DNA from: Gammaproteobacteria bacterium
Lineage (GTDB): Bacteria; Pseudomonadota; Gammaproteobacteria; Pseudomonadales; Halieaceae
DNA length: 64,000 bases
Assembly: GCA_030428835.1 (NCBI GenBank)
Contig: JAUIEP010000010.1
Location: 1 to 64,000 of the forward strand
Direction of reading: 5' to 3'
Both the position numbers and the translations under genes were made by a program. Every line of letters begins with the position of its first letter. Within the stretch, counting starts at the first letter, position 1. The notes beneath the pieces are model-generated. The model had not been told where the DNA came from and did no database searches. It was given only the letters and a program-made list of their open reading frames with translations. Below, piece by piece: positions 46,494 through 53,582 of this stretch.

Positions 46494-47012
46494 CTAGCTC
46501 TCGACCACCATGGCGACGCAGCCGGCAAAGGCGCCGTCGGCGATTGCCGCCATTTCCTCGTCGGTGCGGTCCTGGATGGGGTGCCTTACAAAGACCTTCA
46601 GTGCCTCGAAGCCGAGCGCGCGCGACTGCGCCTCGTCCGCCTCACGGAACTGTTCGGACACGACGTAGCCGCCGGGAATGCCCCTGCTTTCCAAATCCAT
46701 GATGTCATGCAAACTGCACGACGTGCAGGAGCCTCAGTCGGCCAGCGCCTCGATGACGGCGTCACACTCGCTCGCGATCTGCTGCTTCACCTCGAGCGGG
46801 GCGACCCGCGTCATGGTCGGCTTGCTGTAGCGCCGGACCGCGACGCCCCGCTCTTCAAACAGCGCCTGCAGTCGATCGAGGAACACATCGCCGCGGGGTT
46901 TGTTGATGTCGAGTAAGCCGACGGTTTTGCCCTGCAGCGTCGCCAACCGCGGCAACGGTGCACGGGCGGCGGGACTCAGTTCCGCTGTCGGATCCAGTAG
47001 TCGTTCTGTCAT
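46494..47012 (-). CDS. UGSC-family selenoprotein (in-frame TGA read as Sec93)
   Basis: Two consecutive minus-strand frames, 47012-46737 and 46733-46494, are joined by a single in-frame TGA at 46736-46734. The joined product has 172 residues with the motif U93-G-S-C96-T-S-C99, followed without a break by SLHDIMDLESRGIPGGYVVSEQF. The part after TGA has no plausible start of its own yet continues the same alpha/beta domain. This matches the family I know as UGSC (seleno)proteins, named for this motif, where Sec or Cys stands at the position. A SECIS-like hairpin follows the TGA. The start at 47012 overlaps the upstream thioredoxin-domain gene by ATGA. Sec next to C96/C99 suggests a redox or thiol-transfer site. 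Whether the host makes selenocysteine cannot be seen here; a true nonsense mutation is the alternative. Confidence 0.82.
46704..46722 (-). promoter_or_regulatory. SECIS-like hairpin downstream of the UGA codon
   Basis: On the minus strand an eight-pair stem with one G-U pair (46722-46715 with 46711-46704) encloses a GUU triloop. The loop starts 19 bases after the UGA. That fits the bacterial SECIS model (short loop with G first, within roughly 16-37 bases of UGA). A competing six-pair hairpin (46728-46714, loop GUC) overlaps it. Confidence 0.65.
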
Positions 47013-48442
47013 TGCGCGATCTCCCTGGTGACGGGTGCGCTGCCGATGTCGCCACTGGCGAGCCACCCGCCGATGATGGCGGAAAACAGGCCTGCCTGGC
47101 CGCCGGCGCAGACGATATTGAGGCCGCCCGGCTTGAACTTCGGCAGGTCCATGTCCTGTACGAATTCTGGCATACCTTCCGCGATGCCGTCGACTCCCGG
47201 CAGCAGGTCCGCCCCGGGCCGCGTGGTCAGTTCAGTGATGCGATCGAGCATCTGCTGCTTGCTCCAGCCCGCGTCGGCGAACACGCGCTGGTGTTCTGGG
47301 GAGACGACGAGAAACGCGTCGCTCATGAAGGCGAACTTGGTGTGCCCGACGGCGAGCAGGCTGGCCGCGAAGGAGCGGCACAGCGAATCCGGGTCGCGCG
47401 ACTTCTGGTCCGCCACGCCCTGTACGCCGTCCGCGGCGAACAGCGTCACGGTGGACTGCCCCTGCCCGAAACCGCGCTGCACGGCGAGGGATTCCCACGG
47501 CGAGTGCTCCTCGTCCTCGGCAAAACAGAATGTGTACTTGCCGGGGTTGCCCAGCGTGGAGCGGTCCACACCGCCGGGACGACCGCCGCCGACATTGCGG
47601 ATCACCAGTTGCAGCGCGCGCCCGATGGTCGCGTTCGCGCGGTTGCCCTGCCCCAGCGCGTTGCCGCCGCTGTTCATGCCGATGGCGCGGGCGATCGGCC
47701 CGTTGACGACGACCATGGGCCCGGAGAACCAGGTGGTGGCGAGCAGCCCGTGCATGCAGAACTCGTCCATGAGCGCCGCCTCGACCGCGGCGATCACAAC
47801 GGGCAGGTATTCCGGCTTGCAGCCCGCCATCACGGCATTGATGGCGACTTTCTCCACGGTGCAGGGCTGCAGGTCGGGCGGTACCAGGCCCAGCACCTCC
47901 CGCGGCTCGCGCGTGGTGCCCGCCAGCATGCGCACGACGCGCAGTTCCGTCGGCGGCACCAGCGGCAGGCCGTCGCTCCAGCCGCGCTCGAAGCACGCCT
48001 CGAAGGGATCTTCCAGCTCGCCGATGTTTACCCGCCGCGAGTCGAGGCGGATGTCACCGAAGCGCAGGGCCAGGGTCTCGGCCATCCCCGGCTCGACGCT
48101 CTTCGAGCCACAACCCGGGCGGAAATCGGGCAGGTCCGCGGCGAGCGCATCGGCCCCGAACAGCCGCTGCCATTCCGCCCTGTCCCAGCCAACGGTCCGC
48201 TCGCGCTCCTCACCGCCCTCAAGGCGTATAACCGTCGGCACGGTCTCGATGGCATGGCGCCAGGATTGCTCGAGGTCGGCATCCTCGCCGACACCCGTCA
48301 CCGATGCCGGGAATGCCGGGTCGTCCTGGCACCAGACCTTGAGTGCCCTGCCCTCGCCCTGCAGGTCCGCGAGCACGGGCTCGACCAGGGCGCAGGTCGG
48401 GCAGTCACGCTTGACGAAGACGAGGTACTCGGACTCGTTCAT
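47009..48442 (-). CDS. Thioredoxin-domain fusion protein partner of the UGSC selenoprotein
   Basis: A 477-residue protein with no signal peptide. Residues 1 to about 110 look thioredoxin-like, with FVKRDC14PTC17 as the CxxC and a cis-proline-like TVPTVIRL segment near 68. After a linker with CGSKSVEPG, a large domain (about 135-470) follows that I recognise only as the recurrent neighbour of UGSC proteins: RGWSDGLPLVPPTE, VEKVAINAVMAGCKPEYLPVV, NGPIARAIGMNSGGNALGQG, NATIGRALQLVIRNVGGGRPG. It is rich in conserved Gly/Asn and has scattered Cys, but I know no reaction for it. The stop overlaps the selenoprotein start by ATGA. First gene of the pair, divergent from the ceramidase-like gene with a 148-base gap. 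Confidence 0.75.
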   Translation of the reverse strand: MNESEYLVFVKRDCPTCALVEPVLADLQGEGRALKVWCQDDPAFPASVTGVGEDADLEQSWRHAIETVPTVIRLEGGEERERTVGWDRAEWQRLFGADALAADLPDFRPGCGSKSVEPGMAETLALRFGDIRLDSRRVNIGELEDPFEACFERGWSDGLPLVPPTELRVVRMLAGTTREPREVLGLVPPDLQPCTVEKVAINAVMAGCKPEYLPVVIAAVEAALMDEFCMHGLLATTWFSGPMVVVNGPIARAIGMNSGGNALGQGNRANATIGRALQLVIRNVGGGRPGGVDRSTLGNPGKYTFCFAEDEEHSPWESLAVQRGFGQGQSTVTLFAADGVQGVADQKSRDPDSLCRSFAASLLAVGHTKFAFMSDAFLVVSPEHQRVFADAGWSKQQMLDRITELTTRPGADLLPGVDGIAEGMPEFVQDMDLPKFKPGGLNIVCAGGQAGLFSAIIGGWLASGDIGSAPVTREIAQ

Positions 48443-48590
48443 ATCACGATCACGGTTGTGGTATGGCTGTGGGAGCGAATATAGCAGCGCGACGCGGGGG
48501 CCGACAGCCGGGCCGTGGCCAAAACCCGGGAAACGGCCGGCGCTGATCCACTATACTGCCGGCATAACAACAATCCACCGGAGCACGCCC

Positions 48591-50522
48591 ATGACACGCC
48601 GGCACACGCTTTTGCTGACCTTCATCACACTCCTGGCACTGCAGGCCTGTAGCGACGGCTCGGATAACCTGGACGGGATCCGCGCCTATACCACCACGCT
48701 GTATGCCGGTGCCGCGAGTCGCAGCATCCTGCCCACGGTCGCGGGCGCCCGCGCCTACCTGGCGGACGCGCCGGGCTGGCCGGCGCAGGCGGCGCTCGAC
48801 CCCGACAACCCTGGCGTGTTCGTCGCGGCCTGGGACCAGGGCCGCGTTGATGTCGGCAACGGCCGCTCGGATTCCGCCTGGGTGCACGACGACCTGCGCG
48901 TGACCGCGCTGGCACTGGTCTTTGGCGAGCAGCACGCGATTCTCATCATGGCTGACACGTACTCCTACTTCAGCCCGGATATCGCGGTCATGGTCGAGCG
49001 CGCGCGGGCGCGCCTGCCCGCCGAGTGGCAGGAGGCACCGATACTGGTATCCGCCACGCACAACCACCACGGCCCCGATACAGCGTTCAGCATTAACGAT
49101 GACTGGTTCTCGCTCATGGTCGACGAGGTCGCTTTCGCCGCCGAAGACGCCGTTGCCGCCCTGCAGCCCGCGCTGTTGCGCGCCGGCAGGGGCGAACACA
49201 GCTACGGCGTCGACGATGCGCGCGACCCGATCATCCGCAACCCGCAACTGAACGTGCTCGCGTTGGAGCACAGGAAAACCGGCGCGGCCATCGCCACGCT
49301 GGTGCAGTGGACGAGCCACCCCGAATCCACACTGGGCTGGCACCCGCCGGCGGAGGCCGCAGGACTCGAGGCCGCCTGTGCCGCCAAGGGCTGGAGCGGC
49401 GGCGACTGCACCGCGGAGGGGCGGTACCTCACGGCGGACTACCCCGGGGTGCTGCGCGAGCGGCTGCAGGCCTCGCGCGGCGGCGAGGTGCTGTACTTCA
49501 ACGGCCCGCTGGGCAACCAGGTCGGGCCGGGCCGCGCGCCGACCTGGGTGGTGACCGACGCGCACCCGGTCGGCGACGGCTTGAGCGTGCCGGAAGGTGC
49601 TGCACCGTTGACCGAGTGCGACGACCGGCCGGCGTATTACTGCCGCAGCTTCGCCAAGACTGAATCCATCGGCTCGGAACTGGCCAAGGCCGTGGAACGG
49701 GTGCTGGACACCGCGAGCACCACGCTCGTGTCCGAGCTCAGCGTGCACACCGAGAGTTTCTATACCCGCCTTACCAATATCGGCTTTCGCCTGCTGATCG
49801 CGGACGGCGATATCGGCTGGTCCATGCCGCGGCTGTACAACTGCGACGGCGTGCCGTTTACCGATGATAACTGCGTGGCGGACGGCGGCGAATTCATCGA
49901 TGACCGTTTGCTGACGCCCCTGCTCGGCAGCCAGATCACCAAGGGGGATGTACTGCCGACACAACTCTCGCATGTGGATTTCGGCGACGTCGGCATGCTG
50001 TTCATGCCGGGCGAACTGCCGCCGGAACTGGTCATCGGCCTGCCCGAGGACTTCGCGACCGCGTCACCCGAGAAGTACTACCGCGAGCCGCACCTGCACG
50101 CCGTCGGTGCCGACTACACCATACCCGGGCACCTGTTGTCGCTGGTCGACGAGGATCTGACCCTGACCGTGGGGCTGGGGGGCGACCAGATCGGCTATTT
50201 CGTGCCGGTCTCGGATTACCGCCTGCGCTGCCTCGACCTCGTGCTGCCCGGCGGCAACACCTGCGCCGACCTCGCCGCGCGCGGCGTGATTGAAGGCGCC
50301 GACTGGATCAGCGGCGACACCTGCAAGCGCATCACCGACGACGCGGCCGCACTGACCGACTTCGGCGCCGACGCGGACTCGGTGGCGGCCATCTGTCGCT
50401 ACGGCCAGGCCCTCGGCCGCGAACTCGGCGAGCCCGACGGCCACTACGAGGAGACCAACGCGGCCGGCTGGGACGTGGTGGACGACCTGTGGTCGGCGGC
50501 GCAGCGGTTACTTGGAAACTAG
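48591..50522 (+). CDS. Neutral ceramidase-like lipoprotein
   Basis: A 643-residue lipoprotein: basic start, hydrophobic stretch and a lipobox LQAC with Cys20. The mature N-terminal domain has the neutral/alkaline ceramidase-like pattern: AASRSILPT near the start, MADTYSY, SATHNHHGPD with metal-ligand histidines His157, His159 and His160, and LVQWTSHPES for a further ligand. Overall similarity to true ceramidases is partial, so the substrate could be another amide or ester lipid. The ATG at 48591 with GGAG seven bases upstream is chosen over much longer open frames. It is probably on the periplasmic face of the outer membrane. No operon partner; tRNA-Leu follows on the other strand. Confidence 0.75.
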   Translation: MTRRHTLLLTFITLLALQACSDGSDNLDGIRAYTTTLYAGAASRSILPTVAGARAYLADAPGWPAQAALDPDNPGVFVAAWDQGRVDVGNGRSDSAWVHDDLRVTALALVFGEQHAILIMADTYSYFSPDIAVMVERARARLPAEWQEAPILVSATHNHHGPDTAFSINDDWFSLMVDEVAFAAEDAVAALQPALLRAGRGEHSYGVDDARDPIIRNPQLNVLALEHRKTGAAIATLVQWTSHPESTLGWHPPAEAAGLEAACAAKGWSGGDCTAEGRYLTADYPGVLRERLQASRGGEVLYFNGPLGNQVGPGRAPTWVVTDAHPVGDGLSVPEGAAPLTECDDRPAYYCRSFAKTESIGSELAKAVERVLDTASTTLVSELSVHTESFYTRLTNIGFRLLIADGDIGWSMPRLYNCDGVPFTDDNCVADGGEFIDDRLLTPLLGSQITKGDVLPTQLSHVDFGDVGMLFMPGELPPELVIGLPEDFATASPEKYYREPHLHAVGADYTIPGHLLSLVDEDLTLTVGLGGDQIGYFVPVSDYRLRCLDLVLPGGNTCADLAARGVIEGADWISGDTCKRITDDAAALTDFGADADSVAAICRYGQALGRELGEPDGHYEETNAAGWDVVDDLWSAAQRLLGN

Positions 50523-50546
50523 TGCTGAAATGAACTGAGCGTAAGT

Positions 50547-50633
50547 TGGTGCGAGTGGCGGGACTTGAACCCGCATAGCCTTGCGGCCGTCAGATTTTAA
50601 GTCTGATGTGTATACCGATTCCACCACACTCGC
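50547..50633 (-). tRNA. tRNA-Leu (anticodon TAA)
   Basis: Class II tRNA of 87 bases with encoded CCA. The acceptor GCGAGTG pairs with CACTCGC, the anticodon loop CTTAAAA gives TAA (reads UUR), and a long variable arm and GGTTCAAGTCC T-arm are present. A TAGAAT -10-like box with a GC-rich discriminator lies upstream on the minus strand near 50700. Confidence 0.95.
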
Positions 50634-50799
50634 AGGTGCCGGTAGTCGAATGAATTCGACCCCACAGGGAACCACGACGCCCCCGGGATGCCGCGCGATT
50701 CTAACATACCCCGTCCTTGCCCCGGCACCGATAGGCCGCCCGCCGGCGTGATTGATCGTGCTACACTGCCGCGAAATAACAGTGACGGGACACCGGGGA

Positions 50800-52149
50800 A
50801 TGGCTTCCGCTAGAGGGCAGTTCAGCTCGCGCTTCGGCTTTGTCATGGCTGCTGCCGGCAGTGCAGTGGGACTCGGCAATATCTGGGGCTTCCCCACCCA
50901 GGCGGCGGGCAACGGCGGCGCGGCCTTCTTGCTCGTCTACCTCTTCCTGGCCTTTACGCTGGCCTACCCGGCCCTGATGGCGGAGCTCATCATCGGGCGC
51001 CACGCCCACGCCAACGCGGTGAGCGCCCTGCGCCTGGTGTCGCCGAACCGTGCACTCGCCAACATCGGGGCGACCACCGGGCTTATCGGCCTGGTCGTCG
51101 CGAGTCTCATACTGAGTTTCTACGCCATCGTGGCCGGCTGGATGATGGCCCACGGCCTGGCGTCGTTGGCCGATCTCGTCGGGCTCGCGGGCGTCGCCGA
51201 CTGGCTGACGACACACGCCCTGCCGCGCAACCTGATCTTCATGGGCCTGTTCATGGTGTGCACCATCGGCATCATCTCGGAGGGCGTGAAGAGCGGCATC
51301 GAGCGCTGGTCGGCGCGGTTGATGCCGGTCCTGCTGATCACGCTGGTACTGCTGGTGCTGTACGTGCTGACGCTGGAAGGTGCGATGGAGGGACTGAAGG
51401 TCTACCTGTTGCCCGATTTCAGCCGCGCACTGAGCCCCTCCCTGATCATCGCCGCGCTGGGGTCGGCCTTTTTCTCACTCTCGCTCGGCGTCGGCACGAT
51501 GCTGATCTACGGCTCCTACATCGCCGACGACGAAAACCTGCCCGTGGTCGGCGGCCTGGTGACCCTGGTGGACATCTCCATCGCGGTGATCGCCGGCTTC
51601 CTCGTGCTGCCGGCGATGTACGTGGCCCTGCACAACGGGGTGGAGATTTTCACACAGAGCGGTGCGCTGATCTCGGAAGACACGCTCATCTTCACCGTGC
51701 TGCCCGCGTTTTTCGAGACCATGGGGCTCGCCGGGATCATCGTATCGCTGCTGTTCTTCTTCCTGATGAGCATCGCCGCACTCACGTCCTCCATCTCGAT
51801 GCTGGAGGTGCCGGTGGCCTACACCATCGAGAACCACGGCGTGGATCGCAAACTGGCGGTGTGGGTAATCGGCGGCGGAATCGCGCTCATCAGCACGGTC
51901 ATCCTGCTCAATTTCGAGACCCTGTTCGGCTTCGTCATCAGCCTCACCACACGCTACAGCCAGCCGCTCCTTGGCTTCATGTTCTGCATCTACGCGGGCT
52001 GGGTATGGCGGCGCGACGAGATCCTGCAGGAGCTGAAAAAGGGCAACCCGGACGCCGGCGACGGCCTGTTCTGGAAAATCTGGCCCTGGTACGTGAAGCT
52101 GGTCTGCCCGCTGATCATCCTGGCGATCTTCTCGCAGTCGCTGGGCTGA
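50800..52149 (+). CDS. Neurotransmitter:sodium symporter (SLC6-type) family transporter
   Basis: A 449-residue sodium-coupled transporter with 11-12 helices. The N-terminal signature FSSRFGFVMAAAGSAVGLGNIWGFPTQAAGNGGAAFLLVYL contains the unwound first helix (GSAVGLGNIWGFP) that binds Na+ and substrate in LeuT-type proteins. The usual RFP becomes GFP. Substrates in bacteria are mostly amino acids or indoles; here unknown. The start at 50800 is fixed by the conserved MASARGQFSSR N-terminus, although the GGGG before it is very close. Stands alone. Confidence 0.92.
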   Translation: MASARGQFSSRFGFVMAAAGSAVGLGNIWGFPTQAAGNGGAAFLLVYLFLAFTLAYPALMAELIIGRHAHANAVSALRLVSPNRALANIGATTGLIGLVVASLILSFYAIVAGWMMAHGLASLADLVGLAGVADWLTTHALPRNLIFMGLFMVCTIGIISEGVKSGIERWSARLMPVLLITLVLLVLYVLTLEGAMEGLKVYLLPDFSRALSPSLIIAALGSAFFSLSLGVGTMLIYGSYIADDENLPVVGGLVTLVDISIAVIAGFLVLPAMYVALHNGVEIFTQSGALISEDTLIFTVLPAFFETMGLAGIIVSLLFFFLMSIAALTSSISMLEVPVAYTIENHGVDRKLAVWVIGGGIALISTVILLNFETLFGFVISLTTRYSQPLLGFMFCIYAGWVWRRDEILQELKKGNPDAGDGLFWKIWPWYVKLVCPLIILAIFSQSLG

Positions 52150-52154
52150 GCGCG

Positions 52155-52649
52155 TCAGGTATCCTTCAACCCGTCACCGCCCGGCTTCAGGCTGATCTGC
52201 CCGGTCTCTTCCACCCGCTGCGTGGGTAAAAAGCCCTCGAAGTCGATCTTGGCCGTGAAGCGGTAGTCGAGCGCATCGGTGGGCGTGGTACCCAGTTGCG
52301 CCATCAGCCGCAGGATACCCACGAGTTGCACACCGGCCTGCAGGGTGACCTTCTCCTCGCTGTAGCCCTCGATCCGGGGTACCTCGTCGGTCACGCCCAT
52401 GACCAGTTCCTTGCCCAGAATCTCGAGGCTGTAGGCGATGCCGGCGATATCCAGCGCGCGCTTGTTGGGATTGACGACGTTCAGGATCACCTCGAACCGG
52501 GGCACGCCGGAATCCCCGGGTACGGCCTTGACGTCCTCTATGGTGATACTGGGCGGGTCCATCTCGCCGTACAGGGTCGCGCACGCGCCGAGCCCGAGTA
52601 AGAGGAACAGGGCGAGTAAAAAATGTACAACACGGCGCTTCGGGAACAT
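52155..52649 (-). CDS. LEA14-like (WHy domain) lipoprotein
   Basis: A 164-residue lipoprotein with lipobox LGAC (Cys at about 23) and a WHy/LEA14 beta-sandwich domain (about 35-150: PSITIEDVKAVPGDSGVPRFEVILNVVNPNKRALDIAGIAYSLEILGKEL). LEA2-type proteins in bacteria are outer-membrane-associated and linked to stress tolerance; the function here is unproved. It starts two bases after the small membrane-protein gene upstream, suggesting an operon. Confidence 0.85.
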   Translation of the reverse strand: MFPKRRVVHFLLALFLLLGLGACATLYGEMDPPSITIEDVKAVPGDSGVPRFEVILNVVNPNKRALDIAGIAYSLEILGKELVMGVTDEVPRIEGYSEEKVTLQAGVQLVGILRLMAQLGTTPTDALDYRFTAKIDFEGFLPTQRVEETGQISLKPGGDGLKDT

Positions 52650-52651
52650 GG

Positions 52652-52849
52652 CTACGACCTCAATCCGGACACGAAGAAAGCGATATACCCCACGCTGCCC
52701 AGCACAAACACCAGCGCCACCCAGTCCCCGGTGGAGTGGTACATGTAGCTGCTGAACAGCAGCATCAGTATGGCGGCGGCGAGGCCCAGCAAACGGGCGG
52801 TGGCGGACACGTCGGGCGGGGCTCCGGGAACCAGGTATACCTGCGGCAT
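52652..52849 (-). CDS. Small two-helix membrane protein
   Basis: A 65-residue protein with two hydrophobic helices (about 18-36 and 43-60) around a short TGD turn. It begins MPQVYLVPGAPPDVSATARLL. It is packed against the LEA14-like lipoprotein gene with a two-base gap, so it is likely co-expressed with it. I recognise no family. Confidence 0.6.
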   Translation of the reverse strand: MPQVYLVPGAPPDVSATARLLGLAAAILMLLFSSYMYHSTGDWVALVFVLGSVGYIAFFVSGLRS

Positions 52850-52897
52850 TTTAACGCCCGGGCGGGCAATGCCAAGCGCTTCAGGTCGTGGCGGTGC

Positions 52898-53329
52898 TCA
52901 GCGCCAGGACTCGTGTCGCTGGCGGCGCACCTCGATGGAATGCGCCGGGGACAGGGTCACCTGGATGTAATCGGACAGGAATGCCGGTGCCCAGTCATCG
53001 GTGGGCGCGGTGAGCTGCTCGTGCCGCTCGGGCAGCGAGAAGCCGAAGCGCACCGCCACGAGGTCCGCGATCTTGATGCGCACGTCGTGCTCCCAGCCGT
53101 CCATCAGGTTGACGAGCAGCGGCTCGCCCCTACCGCAGTCAGGCTGCACCCCACAGTTGCGTTCCAGGTAGGAGACCGCGGCGTTCAGCAGTTCGTCCTG
53201 GCTCGCGGGGGGAGTCGGCGGCTCATCCATGGGGCCCGCGTGGACAGCAGCGCCCCACGGCAGGGCAACGGCTGCCACGGCAATGGCCGCCGCTGTGGAC
53301 AACAGGGTGTGTCGTACTGTCGATTGCAT
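52898..53329 (-). CDS. Hypothetical exported protein
   Basis: A 143-residue protein with a clear signal peptide (basic start, hydrophobic AAAIAVAAVALPWG, cleavage likely after AVHA near residue 31). The mature part is helical, has one likely disulfide (C59/C65 in ERNCGVQPDCGRG), and a RFGFSLPERHEQL segment. No known domain recognised. Same direction as the LEA14 pair but 48 bases away. Confidence 0.65.
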   Translation of the reverse strand: MQSTVRHTLLSTAAAIAVAAVALPWGAAVHAGPMDEPPTPPASQDELLNAAVSYLERNCGVQPDCGRGEPLLVNLMDGWEHDVRIKIADLVAVRFGFSLPERHEQLTAPTDDWAPAFLSDYIQVTLSPAHSIEVRRQRHESWR

Positions 53330-53422
53330 GATGCCCCCGAGGTGTTAAAACCCAACTCCTCACTGTCTATGTTAGATCGTCCGTGTGACGAATCAAGGAC
53401 AGCCGACCCCGATTGTGACGTC

Positions 53423-53455
53423 GCTCACGTGCGGGCCGGTCGCCCGCACGTGAGC
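53423..53455. repeat. Perfect 14-bp inverted repeat
   Basis: Arms GCTCACGTGCGGGC (53423-53436) and GCCCGCACGTGAGC (53442-53455) are exact complements around a five-base loop. No T-run follows on either strand. It lies between two divergent genes, 128 bases before the CPA1 antiporter start. Confidence 0.85.
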
Positions 53456-53476
53456 GTAGCACCCTCATCCGGGGCG

Positions 53477-53492
53477 CATATTCGTAAATATG
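53477..53492. promoter_or_regulatory. AT-rich inverted repeat upstream of the CPA1 antiporter
   Basis: CATATT (53477-53482) and AATATG (53487-53492) form a six-base palindrome with a four-base spacer, about 90 bases before the antiporter GTG. It resembles a small dimeric-repressor operator. Confidence 0.35.
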
Positions 53493-53582
53493 GGCATTTC
53501 CTCTACACTACTGGCAGGATTGCGTCGCGCACCTGGAACCCGGTCCAGGACGACCAGACATGACACCGTGGAGGCGTGACAG

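Noticed and set aside
46494-46712. Separate 72-codon gene starting at a TTG
   Set aside because: No ribosome site, and the sequence just upstream of the TTG (GSCTSCS) belongs to the same protein in the same frame; better explained as the part after a selenocysteine codon.
47028-50522. Plus-strand frame of 1164 codons running into the ceramidase-like gene
   Set aside because: The first 520 codons are antisense to the thioredoxin-fusion gene. The real start at 48591 has a signal peptide and a Shine-Dalgarno sequence.
50645-50660. Short perfect palindrome (GTCGAAT/ATTCGAC) upstream of tRNA-Leu(TAA)
   Set aside because: Likely part of the tRNA precursor leader; too short and isolated to call a regulatory site.
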